Source of the DNA: Diacronema lutheri
Taxonomy: Eukaryota; Haptophyta; Pavlovophyceae; Pavlovales; Pavlovaceae
Direction: 5' to 3'
Length of the DNA: 64,000 nt
Assembly: GCA_019448385.1 (NCBI GenBank)
Contig: JAGTXO010000016.1
Location: forward strand, 788,259-852,258
A program made the translations under genes and the position numbers. The notes beneath the pieces were generated by a model. It was not told the DNA's origin. It searched no databases and saw only the letters and a program-made list of their open reading frames with translations. This document shows, piece by piece, positions 38,021-49,022 of this stretch (position 1 is the stretch's first letter; the number at the start of each line of letters is the position of its first letter).

Positions 38021-41000
38021 TCACCAGTCAGAATCCTCGTCGTCCGGTGCACGCGGAGTGGGCGGGAGCGGCATGGCCGCGCGCTCCGCGCCGAGCGCCA
38101 CGCCCGCGCCGTCCGGCCCGCCTCCGCCGCCGCCGGGCGGGCCACGCGCGCGCGCGTCGTCGGCGTCGTCGCGTGCGCCCGTCGACATGCGCAGCAGGTC
38201 GCGCAGCAGGCTGAGCACGTCGTCCGGCCCCTGCAGCGCGTAGTGCGCGAGCGACGTGCCCCCGCCCACCTTGAGCGTGATCGCCTCTCTCAGCGCGGCG
38301 ACGGCGGCGAACATCGACTCATCCGCGCGGTCGTCGCCCGCGACGAGGATTCGCGCGTAGCTGCCGACGAGGGCCGACGGCTGCGGCGTGGCGGCGGCGT
38401 GCGCGGGCCGCAGCGCTCGCGCGCGGTGCGCGAGCAGCGCGCGCACGGCCGCGCCCTTGTCCACGTCGCTCGGCGCCACCTCGACGATCATCGCGCCGTG
38501 CGTCGCGCCCCACGCGCCGAGCGCGCCGGCCGCGTCGGAGGCGCTGAGCGCGTGGAGCTGCGAGAGGAGCGCGAGCGCGCCGGCCTCGCCCGCGCGCGCG
38601 TCGTGCGCGGAGCGGTAATGCCAGACGAGCGACGAGCACTTCTCCTCGACGCGCGAGCCAGCGACGGAGGCGCACGCCGCGTCCATCAGCGCGCGCACGG
38701 GCGCCTTCCACCGCTCGCCCGCGGCGGGCTGGAGGAAGGGCGTCCAGCCTGTGCCGCCGCCGTCTCCGCCGCCGTCTCCGCCGCCGTCTCCGCCGCCGCC
38801 GCCGCCGCCGTCTCCGCCGCCGCCGCCGCCATCGTCGTCGTCGTTGCCGTCGCCGCCGATCGCGAGCGCGCCCCAGCCGCCCGTGCTCGCACCCTCGCCG
38901 CCGCCCGCCACCTCGTCGGGGCGGACGGCGCGGGGCCCGCGCGGCGCCGGCCGCTTGATCGTGCGGCCGTGCTCGCCGACGAGGGTGAACGAGCTGAAAC
39001 GGCCAAGGTGCGTCTCGAGGAAGTGCGCAGGCCTGCCGCTCACGATGTGCACGTCGAGCCACTCCGCGGCGTCGAGCGCGGCGAGCAGCGCGGCGAGCTG
39101 CGGCGTCGGCGCCGCGCGGTCCGGCTCGAGCTCGAACGCGCGCAGCGTGCCGTCGTAGTCGAGGAAGAGGGCGCTGCGCGCGCCGAGCGCGCGCCCGCGC
39201 TCGAGCGCGCGCGCCCAGCGCAGCCGATGCTCGCGCGCCGGCGCGGCGGGCTCGATCGAGATGGCCGCGGCGACGGCGGGCGTTGCGCTCGCCGCCCACG
39301 CGGGCGCGGCGCGCGCCGCGCGCGTCGGCCGCAGCGCGGCCTGCGCGAGCGTCGCGGCCTGCGCGAGGCTGCGCGCCGCGAGCGCCGCGTCGTCCGCGCA
39401 CGCCGCCCACCGCTGCACCGCCTCGGCCGCCGCCGCGACCGCGCCGCCGCCGGCGGCATGGTTGGCGCGCGACGCGTCGGGGGCGCGCGTGGCGAGCGCG
39501 CGCGCACCGCCAGGGCTCGCGCCGTCGCGCGGCGCGCCGCTCGCCGCGCGCGGCGCGTGCGCGACGGCGCGGCCGAGCGGCGCCGCCGGCGCGCCGAGCG
39601 GCGCGGTGCGGCGCGGCGCGCGGTGCGGCGCGGCGCGCGGCGCGCGGCCGTCGGTGGCGCGCAGGCCGTCGAGGCGGTGCAGCAGCGCGAGCGCGTCGGG
39701 CTGCGAGGCGACGTGCGCGGCGGCAGTGGACGAGCGCGCGCCGACGCACGCGGAGACGACCGCCGCGTCGCGCAGCGCGCCGTGCGAGGCGGGCGCGACG
39801 AAGACATCGTCGTCCGCCGGAGCGCAGTCCGCGAGGATGAGCGCAAAATCAAAAAGGGGCGGTGCGGGCGGAGGGGCCGGGCGCGTGGCCAATGGCGCGA
39901 GAGGCGGGGCCGCGGGCGGCGGGCCCGGCGCCTGCCCGCTGGCCCCTGGCCCCTGCCCTTGCTCCGGCCCCTGCAACTGCCCCGGCGCCGGCGCCGGCGC
40001 CGACGTTGTGGGCGGGAAGAGCAGCCGATCGGCGCCGAGTCGGTTGGGGCTTCCGGCGGCGCTCGCACCGCCGACGCCATCGCCGGCGGCGGCGGCGGCG
40101 GCGACGGCCACGCGCGCGGGCGGCGCGCTCGAGCCCGCGGCGGCGAGGGGCGCGGCGGGCGCGAGCGCGGCGGGCGCGGACGGGGCGGGCGCGGGCTGTC
40201 GGCGTATCGCGTCGAGCACCGCCGCGAGCGCCGCGCCTTTTGAGAGCGCGCACAGTCGGACAAGGACGTGCGGGCCGTCCCAGACCACCTCGAGCGGCAA
40301 ATTGGCCAGCACGCCCTCGAGGTGGGCGACGAGCGATGCGGCGTGCAGCCCGCCCAGCCCGCCGTCGCGCTCGCTCGTCGGGTAGTGCCACGCGACTGAC
40401 GACTCGCGCGCCTCGACGAACGCACCGGGCGTGCGCTCGGTGTAGTAACGGAGGACGCCACGCACAGACGCGCGCCAGCCCTCGCGCCACGCGGTGAGGC
40501 CGCTCGAGAGGCCGTCGTCGGCCGCGCCGTCCGCGCTGCCGCCGCCGCCGTCCGCGCCGCCGCCGCCGTCGGCGCCGCCGCCGCCGTTGGCGCCGTCGGC
40601 GCCGTCGGCGCGCGCGGAATGCTCGAGCGGCGACGGCACGCCGCCGCCGCCGCCCACGCACGACGCGGGCGGCGGCGGCGGCTCGTCGTGCGCGAGCGGG
40701 CGGAGGAGGCGCGTCCACGTCGCGTTGCCGCGCCCGCGCACGTACGCGCCGTTCTCGGCGCACAGCCAGAGGCGGGGCGCGGCGGGCGCGAGCTGCGGCG
40801 GTGCGAGCTGCGCGTCGAGCCAGCTCCGGTCCATCGCCGAGATGATGATGACCGTGTTGCGCGGGTCGGACGCGAGGCGGTGCACGAGGCGGCGCGCGCC
40901 GCCGTCGAGCGGGTGCGGGCGCGCGCGCGCGGCGCGCGCGCCGTCGGCGCCGTCCGCCGCCTCGGCGGCGGCGCGCGAGGCGCGCACGGCGCGGACGGGC

Positions 41001-43606
41001 GGCGCGAGGACGCCGCGCACGCCGAGGACGACGAGGCGGCTGCGCGCGCCGCCGTACGCGCGCGCGAGGCCCTCGCCGTCGAGGGGCGGCGGGACGGGCG
41101 CGGCGATGTGCGACTGGCCGAGGGAGAGCTGGGTGACGTACCGCTCGGCCCACGCCTGCGCCGTGTGCTTGCCGACGTAGGCGTGCGCCAGGTCGTGCAG
41201 CTCGACGCGCTCAGCGGCGCCCATCGTGAGGGCTCGGTGCATCGCCTCCGCCACCTCGACGATGTCGTACGGGTTGACGAGCAGGCAGCCGGCGCCGAGC
41301 GCCTGCGCCGCGCCGCAGAACTCGGAGAGCACGAGCACGCCCGGACCGCCCTCGTCGCCCGGACCGCCCTCGTCGCCCGGGCCGCGCGGCGGCAGCGACG
41401 TCGACGGCGGCGGCGGCGGCGGCGCGGCGGCGGCAACGGTGGCGGCAGCGGCGTATGGCGGCGCGAGCGATGCGGCGTGGGCGCCGCTCACGCGCGGGGC
41501 GGCTTCGCGCGCGGCTTCGCGCGCTGCGCTCGCGCCGCCGCCTTCGCCGCCGCCCGCGCCGCCGCCTTCGCCGCTGCCGCCGTCGCCGCCGCCACCGCCG
41601 CCGTCGCCGTCGCTACCACGGCCACCGCCCTTGTCGCCGCCGCCCTTGCCGTGCTGGCAGGCGATGTACTCGAAGGAGACGAGGTTCATCCCGTCGCGCA
41701 GCGACGTGACGAGCGCCACGTCGGCGAGGCGGTAGAGGGCGCACAGCTCGTCAAAGGGCACGCTCCGGTCGAGGTAGTGGATCGCGGCCGTCTCGACGGA
41801 GCCGAACCTGCCGTTGATACGGCCGACGAGCGCGTGCACGGACTCGCGCAACTGCACGTATGATGCGACCTCGGCGCGGGAGGGCACGGCAATTTGAAGC
41901 AAAACAGCATGGCCGATCCACTCCGGGTGGCGCGTGAGCAGCGCCTCCCACGCGAGCAGCTTGTGCGGCAGGCCCTTGATCGGGTCGAGCCGGTCGATGC
42001 CCAGGATGAGGCGCTTGCCCGCGAAGCGCGCGCGCAGGTCTGCGATCGCGGCGCGCACGCGCTCGGAGGCGAGAGCGCGCTCGAAGCGGAGCGGGTCAAT
42101 GCCGATAGGGAACGCGTCCACCACCACCGAGCGCGGCGGCGGCGGCGGCGGCAGCGCAGGCGGACCGACGGCGGGCGCGCGCGCGGCGGCGGCGGCGGCG
42201 TCGTCGTCGTCGCGCTCGCCCTGCGCGCGCGGCGCCGGCCCGCCTGCGCCCGCGCCCGCGCCCGCGCCTGCGCCCGCAGGTCGCGGCGTCGGCGGCGGCA
42301 CGTGCGGCTCGCGCTCGCGCTCGGTGGGCAGCGGCGCCGGCGGCGCGTAGAGCAGCCTGCGCACGTCGGCCGACGAGTGCGCGGCGCTGCCGAGCGTGCG
42401 CGTGCACGCGGCGCGAAAGTGCGTGACCGAGTCGGGCGTCTGGAAGCCGAGCACGTCGGCGCCGAGGAGGCCATGCAGCAGCTGCGCGCGCATAGGCAGC
42501 GTGCGGAAGACCTCGGGCGCGGGGAAGGGCGTGTGCAAGAACCAGCCGATCTTGGTGCCCGCCGGCGCGCGCGCGCGCAGCATCTGCGGCGCGAGCATCA
42601 GGTGGAAGTCGTGCACCCACACGACGTCGCCTGGCCGGAGCACCGCGAGCGTCGCGTCGACGAAGCGGCAGTTGGCGTCGACGTACGCGCGCCACTGCGC
42701 GTCGGAGGTGTCGAGCGCGGCGTGCTGCGTGAGCGGCGAGAGCAGCGAGTGCAGCATCGGCCAGAGCAGCCCGTTGCACAGCCCCGTGTAGAAGAGCGCC
42801 TGCACGTCGCGCGGCAAGAAGACCGGCTCGCACCCGCGCGCGCGCAGCGCCGAGCTGACGGCGGCGGCGGCGGCGTCGTCGTCGGGCCTGTCGGCGCCGG
42901 GCCAACCGACCCAGACCATCTGCAGATGGCGCACGCCGACCAGCGCCGACACGAGCCCGCCCGACGAGCCGACGAGCTCGGGCGGCGCGGCGGCGGGCGG
43001 CGCGCCCGCCGCGCCGCCGGCGGCGGGCGCGCCGGCGGCGGGCGGCTCGGCGCGCGGCGCGGCGGCGGCGGGCGGCGCGGGCGGCGCGGCCGAGGTCCAG
43101 GGCGATGGCGGTGGCGCCGGCTGCAGCGAGTAGGGCAACCGGTTCGCCACGACGACGACGCGCTGGCTGCGGTCGGACAGCGCGATCCGGCCGAGCTGCA
43201 GCGCAGACCGGTGCGCGCGCTCGGCGCGGAGCTGCGCGGCGAGCTCGGAGATCTGGCGGACGATCACGCTCTCGCGCTGCGCGCCCGCCGACGCGCCCAC
43301 CGCCGGGCTCCGCAGCGAAAAGTCGCCCAGCTGGCGCGCCCACGGGTAGGCGCCCGCGCTCGCGTCGGCCGCGCCTGCGCGCGCCGGCGCAAGGCCCGCG
43401 GCAGCGGCGGTGGTGGGGCGCGCGTCGCGGCGCGACGGCGGCGGCGGCGGCGGCGGAGGCGGTGCGTCCGCCGCGCGCGCGCGCACGCCCGCCGGCGCGC
43501 GCGCCGCGAGCAGGAGCAGCGCGACGGCGCGCGCGGTCCGCGTGCGCGTCGTCGCGCTCGCCGCCATCGCATTGGCCACGCCGCGCAGGCGTGTAGGCGT
43601 ACCCAT
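38021..43606 (-). CDS. Trehalose-6-phosphate synthase / phosphatase (GT20 plus two HAD domains)
   Basis: 1,861 aa from ATG 43606 (or 43567, where a signal-like MAASATTRTRTARAVALLLL starts). Synthase part joins UDP-glucose and glucose-6-phosphate: VVVANRLPYSL (about 43150), VWVGWPG, GLLWPMLH, VWVHDFHLMLAP (about 42610), GWFLHTPFP, FPIGIDPLRF, GIDRLDPIKGL, DGMNLVSFEY (about 41675), VLSEFCGAAQ, LVNPYDI. A 100-residue Gly/Ala/Pro insertion splits the last group. The first HAD domain has lost its nucleophile (VVLGVRGVLAPP, about 41030). The second is intact: LFLDYDGTLRAF (about 39150), VSGRPAHFLE, SDVDKGAAV, AGDDRADESMF (about 38320). Plants show the same pairing with a single HAD. Low-complexity insertions throughout could hide introns, but the frame is continuous. 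Confidence 0.9.
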   Translation of the reverse strand: MGTPTRLRGVANAMAASATTRTRTARAVALLLLAARAPAGVRARAADAPPPPPPPPPSRRDARPTTAAAAGLAPARAGAADASAGAYPWARQLGDFSLRSPAVGASAGAQRESVIVRQISELAAQLRAERAHRSALQLGRIALSDRSQRVVVVANRLPYSLQPAPPPSPWTSAAPPAPPAAAAPRAEPPAAGAPAAGGAAGAPPAAAPPELVGSSGGLVSALVGVRHLQMVWVGWPGADRPDDDAAAAAVSSALRARGCEPVFLPRDVQALFYTGLCNGLLWPMLHSLLSPLTQHAALDTSDAQWRAYVDANCRFVDATLAVLRPGDVVWVHDFHLMLAPQMLRARAPAGTKIGWFLHTPFPAPEVFRTLPMRAQLLHGLLGADVLGFQTPDSVTHFRAACTRTLGSAAHSSADVRRLLYAPPAPLPTEREREPHVPPPTPRPAGAGAGAGAGAGGPAPRAQGERDDDDAAAAAARAPAVGPPALPPPPPPRSVVVDAFPIGIDPLRFERALASERVRAAIADLRARFAGKRLILGIDRLDPIKGLPHKLLAWEALLTRHPEWIGHAVLLQIAVPSRAEVASYVQLRESVHALVGRINGRFGSVETAAIHYLDRSVPFDELCALYRLADVALVTSLRDGMNLVSFEYIACQHGKGGGDKGGGRGSDGDGGGGGGDGGSGEGGGAGGGEGGGASAAREAAREAAPRVSGAHAASLAPPYAAAATVAAAAPPPPPPSTSLPPRGPGDEGGPGDEGGPGVLVLSEFCGAAQALGAGCLLVNPYDIVEVAEAMHRALTMGAAERVELHDLAHAYVGKHTAQAWAERYVTQLSLGQSHIAAPVPPPLDGEGLARAYGGARSRLVVLGVRGVLAPPVRAVRASRAAAEAADGADGARAARARPHPLDGGARRLVHRLASDPRNTVIIISAMDRSWLDAQLAPPQLAPAAPRLWLCAENGAYVRGRGNATWTRLLRPLAHDEPPPPPASCVGGGGGVPSPLEHSARADGADGANGGGGADGGGGADGGGGSADGAADDGLSSGLTAWREGWRASVRGVLRYYTERTPGAFVEARESSVAWHYPTSERDGGLGGLHAASLVAHLEGVLANLPLEVVWDGPHVLVRLCALSKGAALAAVLDAIRRQPAPAPSAPAALAPAAPLAAAGSSAPPARVAVAAAAAAGDGVGGASAAGSPNRLGADRLLFPPTTSAPAPAPGQLQGPEQGQGPGASGQAPGPPPAAPPLAPLATRPAPPPAPPLFDFALILADCAPADDDVFVAPASHGALRDAAVVSACVGARSSTAAAHVASQPDALALLHRLDGLRATDGRAPRAAPHRAPRRTAPLGAPAAPLGRAVAHAPRAASGAPRDGASPGGARALATRAPDASRANHAAGGGAVAAAAEAVQRWAACADDAALAARSLAQAATLAQAALRPTRAARAAPAWAASATPAVAAAISIEPAAPAREHRLRWARALERGRALGARSALFLDYDGTLRAFELEPDRAAPTPQLAALLAALDAAEWLDVHIVSGRPAHFLETHLGRFSSFTLVGEHGRTIKRPAPRGPRAVRPDEVAGGGEGASTGGWGALAIGGDGNDDDDGGGGGGDGGGGGGGDGGGDGGGDGGGTGWTPFLQPAAGERWKAPVRALMDAACASVAGSRVEEKCSSLVWHYRSAHDARAGEAGALALLSQLHALSASDAAGALGAWGATHGAMIVEVAPSDVDKGAAVRALLAHRARALRPAHAAATPQPSALVGSYARILVAGDDRADESMFAAVAALREAITLKVGGGTSLAHYALQGPDDVLSLLRDLLRMSTGARDDADDARARGPPGGGGGGPDGAGVALGAERAAMPLPPTPRAPDDEDSDW

Positions 43607-43701
43607 TTTACCTGCATGAGTTCATATGGGCTCAAGCCATGCATCAATCATTGCATGTTTGATTTTGCCGTAGTCGGCCATACGTTACCAAAGGGCGCGC
43701 G
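43607..43701. promoter_or_regulatory. 95-bp divergent promoter region
   Basis: Separates the TPS start (-) from the IQ-protein start (+). AT-rich for this genome (ccatgcatcaatcattgcat near 43637), so both promoters probably lie here. Confidence 0.4.
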
Positions 43702-44566
43702 ATGCTCATTCGCGACTACGCGCCGCTCCGGCCGGCGCGCACGCCGCCGGCGCGTAGGCGAGCGACGGGCGGCTGGTCGCCGGGCGGCGGCGGTGGATCG
43801 ACACGCACGCTCCTCCCGCTCGCCGCCGTCGAGCTGCGCGCTGCGGCCGCGCCCGAAGCGGCGCTCCTCGCGTCCGCCGCGGTCGGCCCGCCGCGCGCGT
43901 GCAGCGTGCCGCGGCTGAGCGCGGACGACTATGAGCGGTTGCGCCGCGGCGCGCGCGCGGTGCCGTCAAGCCGGAAGCTCGTCGCGCGCATCCACTCGCC
44001 GCCGCCGTCTCCGCCACCGCTATCCGATGCGCGGCGCGTGCGCGACGGCGCCGCGTCTCCGCGCGGCTGCGGCAAGCTCGGCTGGCTGCCGGCGCGCTCG
44101 CCGCTGACGGGGCGGTTCGCGCGCGCCGCATCGAATTACGAGGCACAGCTCGACGCGCTGCTCGACCTTGCCGTCCGCTGGAAGCTCGTGCTGCACAACG
44201 CGCACCACGCGCAGCCGCGCGTCGCGACCGCCGCGTCCGCCGACGCGTCCGACGTACATCCCGAGCCGCGCACGTTCGCCGCGCGCTCGGTTGGGCCGAT
44301 CGCGCGCGGCGCGGCGCCGCCTCTCTGCGTTCTGCACGAGCAGGCGGGCGCGCTCCTCGCGCAGATGCGCCTCTCCCTCCTCGCGATGTCGCTGACGCTC
44401 GCCGAGATCGTCGACGCGGACGAGGCGACGGCGCCGCTCGTCCTCGACTCGGCGCTGCGCCGGCCGCTCGCCGTGAGCGTGCGGCGCGGGCGCGCGGCGC
44501 GCGCATCGAGCCCGCCGCTTTCGCGCGCGGCGCTTGCGCTCGCGCCCCAGCCCGCGGCAGCGCGCA

Positions 44567-44603
<37 letters not shown>

Positions 44604-47600
44604 AGCGCCCGTGAGGGGCGCGGTATGCGCGCCGGCCGCGTGGGCGGCCGAGCCGTACGCGCCGGACGGCGGCGTGGCGCGCGGCGGGCGCGCCGAGCTG
44701 CAGTGCGGCGTGGCGGCGTGTGCACCGCTCGGCGCGCACGCCGCCGCGCGCGACGCGTTCGCGCCGCCGCGCCGCGCGCAGACCGTCTTCGCCGTCGCCG
44801 AGGTGGCGTGCAAGCAGCGATCGGCGCCCGCGGACGGCGGCGGCGCATGCGGCGGCGGCGGCGAGCGCGACGGCGCGCGCGGCGGCACGGCGTGCGGCCC
44901 GTCGAGCGTGGGCGGCGAGTCGGCGTGGGGCGCGCGCGCGAGCGACAGCCGGGCGGAGGCGCGCGTCGCGGCGCACCGGCGCGCGGTGGCAAGCGCGGCG
45001 GCGGCAGCGGCGATGGCGTCGTCTTGCTCGGACGGGCTCACGTCGGAGCGCGCGCGCCGGCTGCTCTCGCATTACGACCTCGCGTTCGTGCAGCGCGGCG
45101 AGGCGGGCCTCGCGGCGGGCGAGCGGCTGCGCGAGGCGCGCGAGGCGGCGGGCCTCTTCCGCGGCTTCAACGCCATCCTCAAGGTGCTCTCCGACTGCCA
45201 CCGACTGCCACTGTGCACGGCGACCGACCCGTTTGCGCTCCGCATCTTCGGGCCGGCCGCGCCGCTCGGCGCGCGCGCCGGCGCGAGCGGCGGGTCGGCG
45301 GAGGCGGAGCAGCGGCGCGCCGCGGCGCTCGGCGCGGTGCTCGGGGCGGCGGGCCAGCACACGCCGGCCGAGCTCGCCCTCTTCGCGCGCGCCGAGCGCT
45401 TCTTGCACGAGCGCGTGCTCGGGCGCGCGCGCCTTGACGCGCTGCGCGCGCAGGAGGGCGCGCTGCCGTCGGCGCAGAGCTCGGCGGACTGGCTCGCGTG
45501 CGCCGCGCTGCTCTTCGGCGACGGCGCGGGCTTTGCGCGCGCGCGCGACGCCGCCGGGCTGCGCGCGCGCAGCGCGAGCACGCTGGCGATGGCGTGGCGG
45601 CGGTCGGTGGTGATGCGCCGTGCGGCGGACAGCCGCGCGGCGCGGCTCGACGCGACGGCGCGCTACATCCAGTGGCACTGGCGGCGGCGGCTGCTCAAGC
45701 TGTCGGTGCTCGACGCGGTGCTCGCGCGCACGGGCGAGACGCGCGACGCCTACTACGCGCGCGTCCGGCAGGGCGTGCGCGCGCGCGCGGAGGCGGCGCG
45801 CGCGGCCGCCGAGCGCGATGCGCTGCTCGCGCGCCGGCGCGGCGCGGTCGCGTCGGCGATCGCGCAGCTGCCGCGCTACCAGGCGGCGGTCGTGTCGATC
45901 CAGGCGCAGCTGCGCACGATGCTCGCCGTCCGCTCGCTCCGCGCGGCGCGCACGCGGCGCGCGCGCTTTGAGGCGGCCGTCGGCGAGATGGGCCGGCGCT
46001 TCGAGGTGCTGACCGTCCGTTGGCAGGCGGCGGCGCGCGGGTGGGAGGAGCGCGCGGCGCTCTTCTGGGCGGAGTACTCGCGCGTCGTCGGCGCGCGCGC
46101 GCTGCTCGGGCGCGGCGTGCTCGTCGCGCTGCCGCAGATCGAGCGTACCGTCGTCGCGCAGCGCGGCGCGCACGCGCGCGCGCAGGCGGCCGTCCGGCGC
46201 GAGACGGCGCGGCTGCCGGCGGGCGCGTCGTCCGAGCTGCTCCGGCTGCTCGCCGTCCTCGCGCACGCGGAGGGCGCGTTGCGCGCGCTGCGCGCGTGCG
46301 TCGACTTTTTCGACGCCGAGCCCGAACGCGCCGCCGACGCGCCGCTGCCGCCGGCGCCGCAGCGGCCGTCGGCGCCGTCGCCGCCGTCGGCCGTGCCGGA
46401 GCTCGTGCGCCGGACCAGGCGGCGCACGACGTGCGCCGACATCGCGGTGGGCACGTCGGTGCTCATGCGCCTCTCGCCGATGCGCGCGACGATGAGCGGC
46501 GCGGCGGGCGCGTGCGCGCTGGCCGTCGACGACGCGCCGTCGGGCCGGCCGCGCTCAGCGGCGCCGCCGCTCGTCGCGGCCGCGCCGTCCGCGCCCGCGC
46601 GCGAGCAGACGAGCGCGACCAAGATCGGCGCGGCGGCGCGGCTGCTCGTCGCCGCGGGCGCGCGCGCCTTCGGCTCCGCCGCCGAGGGTGGCGGAGGCGG
46701 CAGCCGCAGCGGCGCGCCCGACCAGCGCGCGGACGCTGCGTTCGCGGCCGCGGCGTCGCTCGCCGTGCACACGGCGGTGGCGGCCGGCGGCGCGAATTTG
46801 CGCCGGTGCTCGACGATGGCGCTCGCGCGCTCGCGCCGCGGCTCGCAGCAGAGCGCGACGCCGCTCGCCTCGTGGGCGTCGACGCTCGCGTTGTCGGGCA
46901 TCAGCACGCCGCTCGGCACGCGGCGCCTCGGTGCGCGATCGATGGTGCTGGAGGAGGCGATGGCGACGCGCGAATGGCACGCGTCGCTCGACAATCTCGA
47001 GGCGGACCTCGCCGGCGCGCGCGACGAGGAGGTTGCGCTCGCCTTCTTGCGCAGCCCCGCCGCGTTCGCGCGCCTCGGCGAGGGGCGCGCCACGTCGCCG
47101 CTGCCGACGGCGGCGGCGGCGGCGGCGGCGGCGCGGCGCGGCGCCGGCCCGCTGGCCGGCGCGGAGCGCGCGCCGTCGGCGGCGGTGGAGGGCGGCGGCG
47201 GCGGCGGCGGCGGCGGCGCGGCGGGCGGCGGCGCGGCGGGTGGCGGTGGCGGCTCGAACCTGCCCGTCGCGTGGCTGCGCCGCGCGCTCGAGCACGTGAC
47301 GGCCGAGGCGGAGGGCACCGAGCGCGTCGACGTGGGCGGCGCGATGGCGCGCGTCTCGCTGCCCGTCGTGCAGCAGCTCCTCGGCGAGCACCGCGCGCGG
47401 CTGAGCAAGGCGCGCGCGCTCGTCGGCGCGCAGGTGGAGCTCGACGAGCTGCTCGACGTGCACGGCGAGTGGGCGGCGCAGGTGCTGCTCGGTGACCGCG
47501 GCCACGTCGCCGCGGCGCTCGCCGAGGCGCGCGCGGCCGAGGCGCGCGCGCCGTCCGTCGGCTCGCTGCTCGTGCTGCTGCGCGAGCACGAGACGGTGCG

Positions 47601-48957
47601 CGGCGCGCACGACGCGCTGTCCGAGCTGCTGCGCGAGATCGGGCGCAAGCCAAAGTACACGCACAAGGTCGTCCTCGCGCGCGTGCACAAGCTGCTTGAT
47701 GCGACGATCGCGACGGCGGCCGCGGCGGCGACCGGCGCCGACGGCGTCGCGAGCGCCTTCGGCCGGTACGCGCGCCTGCAGGCGGAGGGCGACACGCTCG
47801 CCGGGCGCGCGCGCGTCGTGCAGGCAACGGGCGCGTGGCTCGCGCGCGAGCGCTGGTCCGAGCTGCAGTGCGCGCGCGTCCGGCTGCTCGGCGAGCTGGG
47901 CGTGAGCGGCTCTGTGAAGGCGCGGTACAAGCACGCGACGCACGCGAGCCACCGGCTGCGCGGCGCGGCGCGCGCGCTCGACGAGCTGCGCGCGGCGGCG
48001 GCCGTTACGCCGTCGTGGGTGCTGCTGCGCGCGCAGCTCTCCGTCCCCGCCGCGCGGCGTGGCGTCCGCCTCGACGCGGCCGCGCTGCGCGCCGCGGTGG
48101 AGGGCGCGGGCCTCGACGACCTGAGCAATTTCTTGCCACTCGACGATGGCCGCCTCCTCCCGCTGCGCGCCGCCGGCGCCGAGCCGCCGCCGGGCGCGCT
48201 CGAGCCGCCGCCGCCGCCGCCGCCGGTGGCGGCGGCGGCGCGGCTCGGCGGCGCGCCGAGCAGCGGCACGGCCGGCAGCTGCGGCGGCGGCGGCGACGGC
48301 TGGGCTGACGTGCTCGTGCGCGTGGTCGGCACGCAGGACGAGGCGCTCGGCAGCCCGCAGGCGGTCGTCGACGCGATCCGCGCGGCGCTCGACGCGGCGG
48401 GGCGGGGCGAGGGCGTGCTCCCCGGGATGCTCCGCGCGCTCTCGCGCGCGGGCGAGCGGCCTCTCAGCCCCGCCGACGTGCGCGTGCGCGTCGTCGCCGC
48501 GCATGTGCCCGTCGTGCTCGAGCTCAACCCGAAGCGCTATTTGCACGACGCGCTCGCCGCCGCAAACGCCGACGCGGACGCGGCGGGTGCGCGCGTGCGC
48601 GAGCTACGCGGCGAGAAGGAGCGGCGGCACAAGGCGCAGCGCGGCGACAACACGCTGCTCCTCGCCGCAGCGAGGGCCCTCGCCGACGGCGGCGCGCCGC
48701 CCGCCGACACGGCGCGCGCGGCCGCGATGATCGCGGACGCGCTCATCCGCGGCGAGCCGCTCTTCGCGCCCGTGCCGCCGCCGCCGCCGTCGCCGTCGCC
48801 CGCGCCGCCACGGCCCGCGCGCGCCGCGGCGGACGGCGGCGGCGGCGGCGGCGGCTCGCGCCGCTCGTCGGGCGCGAGCGGTGCGGGCGAGCCTGGCGCG
48901 CCGCCCGTGGGCGTGGAAGCGCGGCGCAGGTCGTCCGGTGCGCACGCCCCCGCCGCC

Positions 48958-49022
<65 letters not shown>

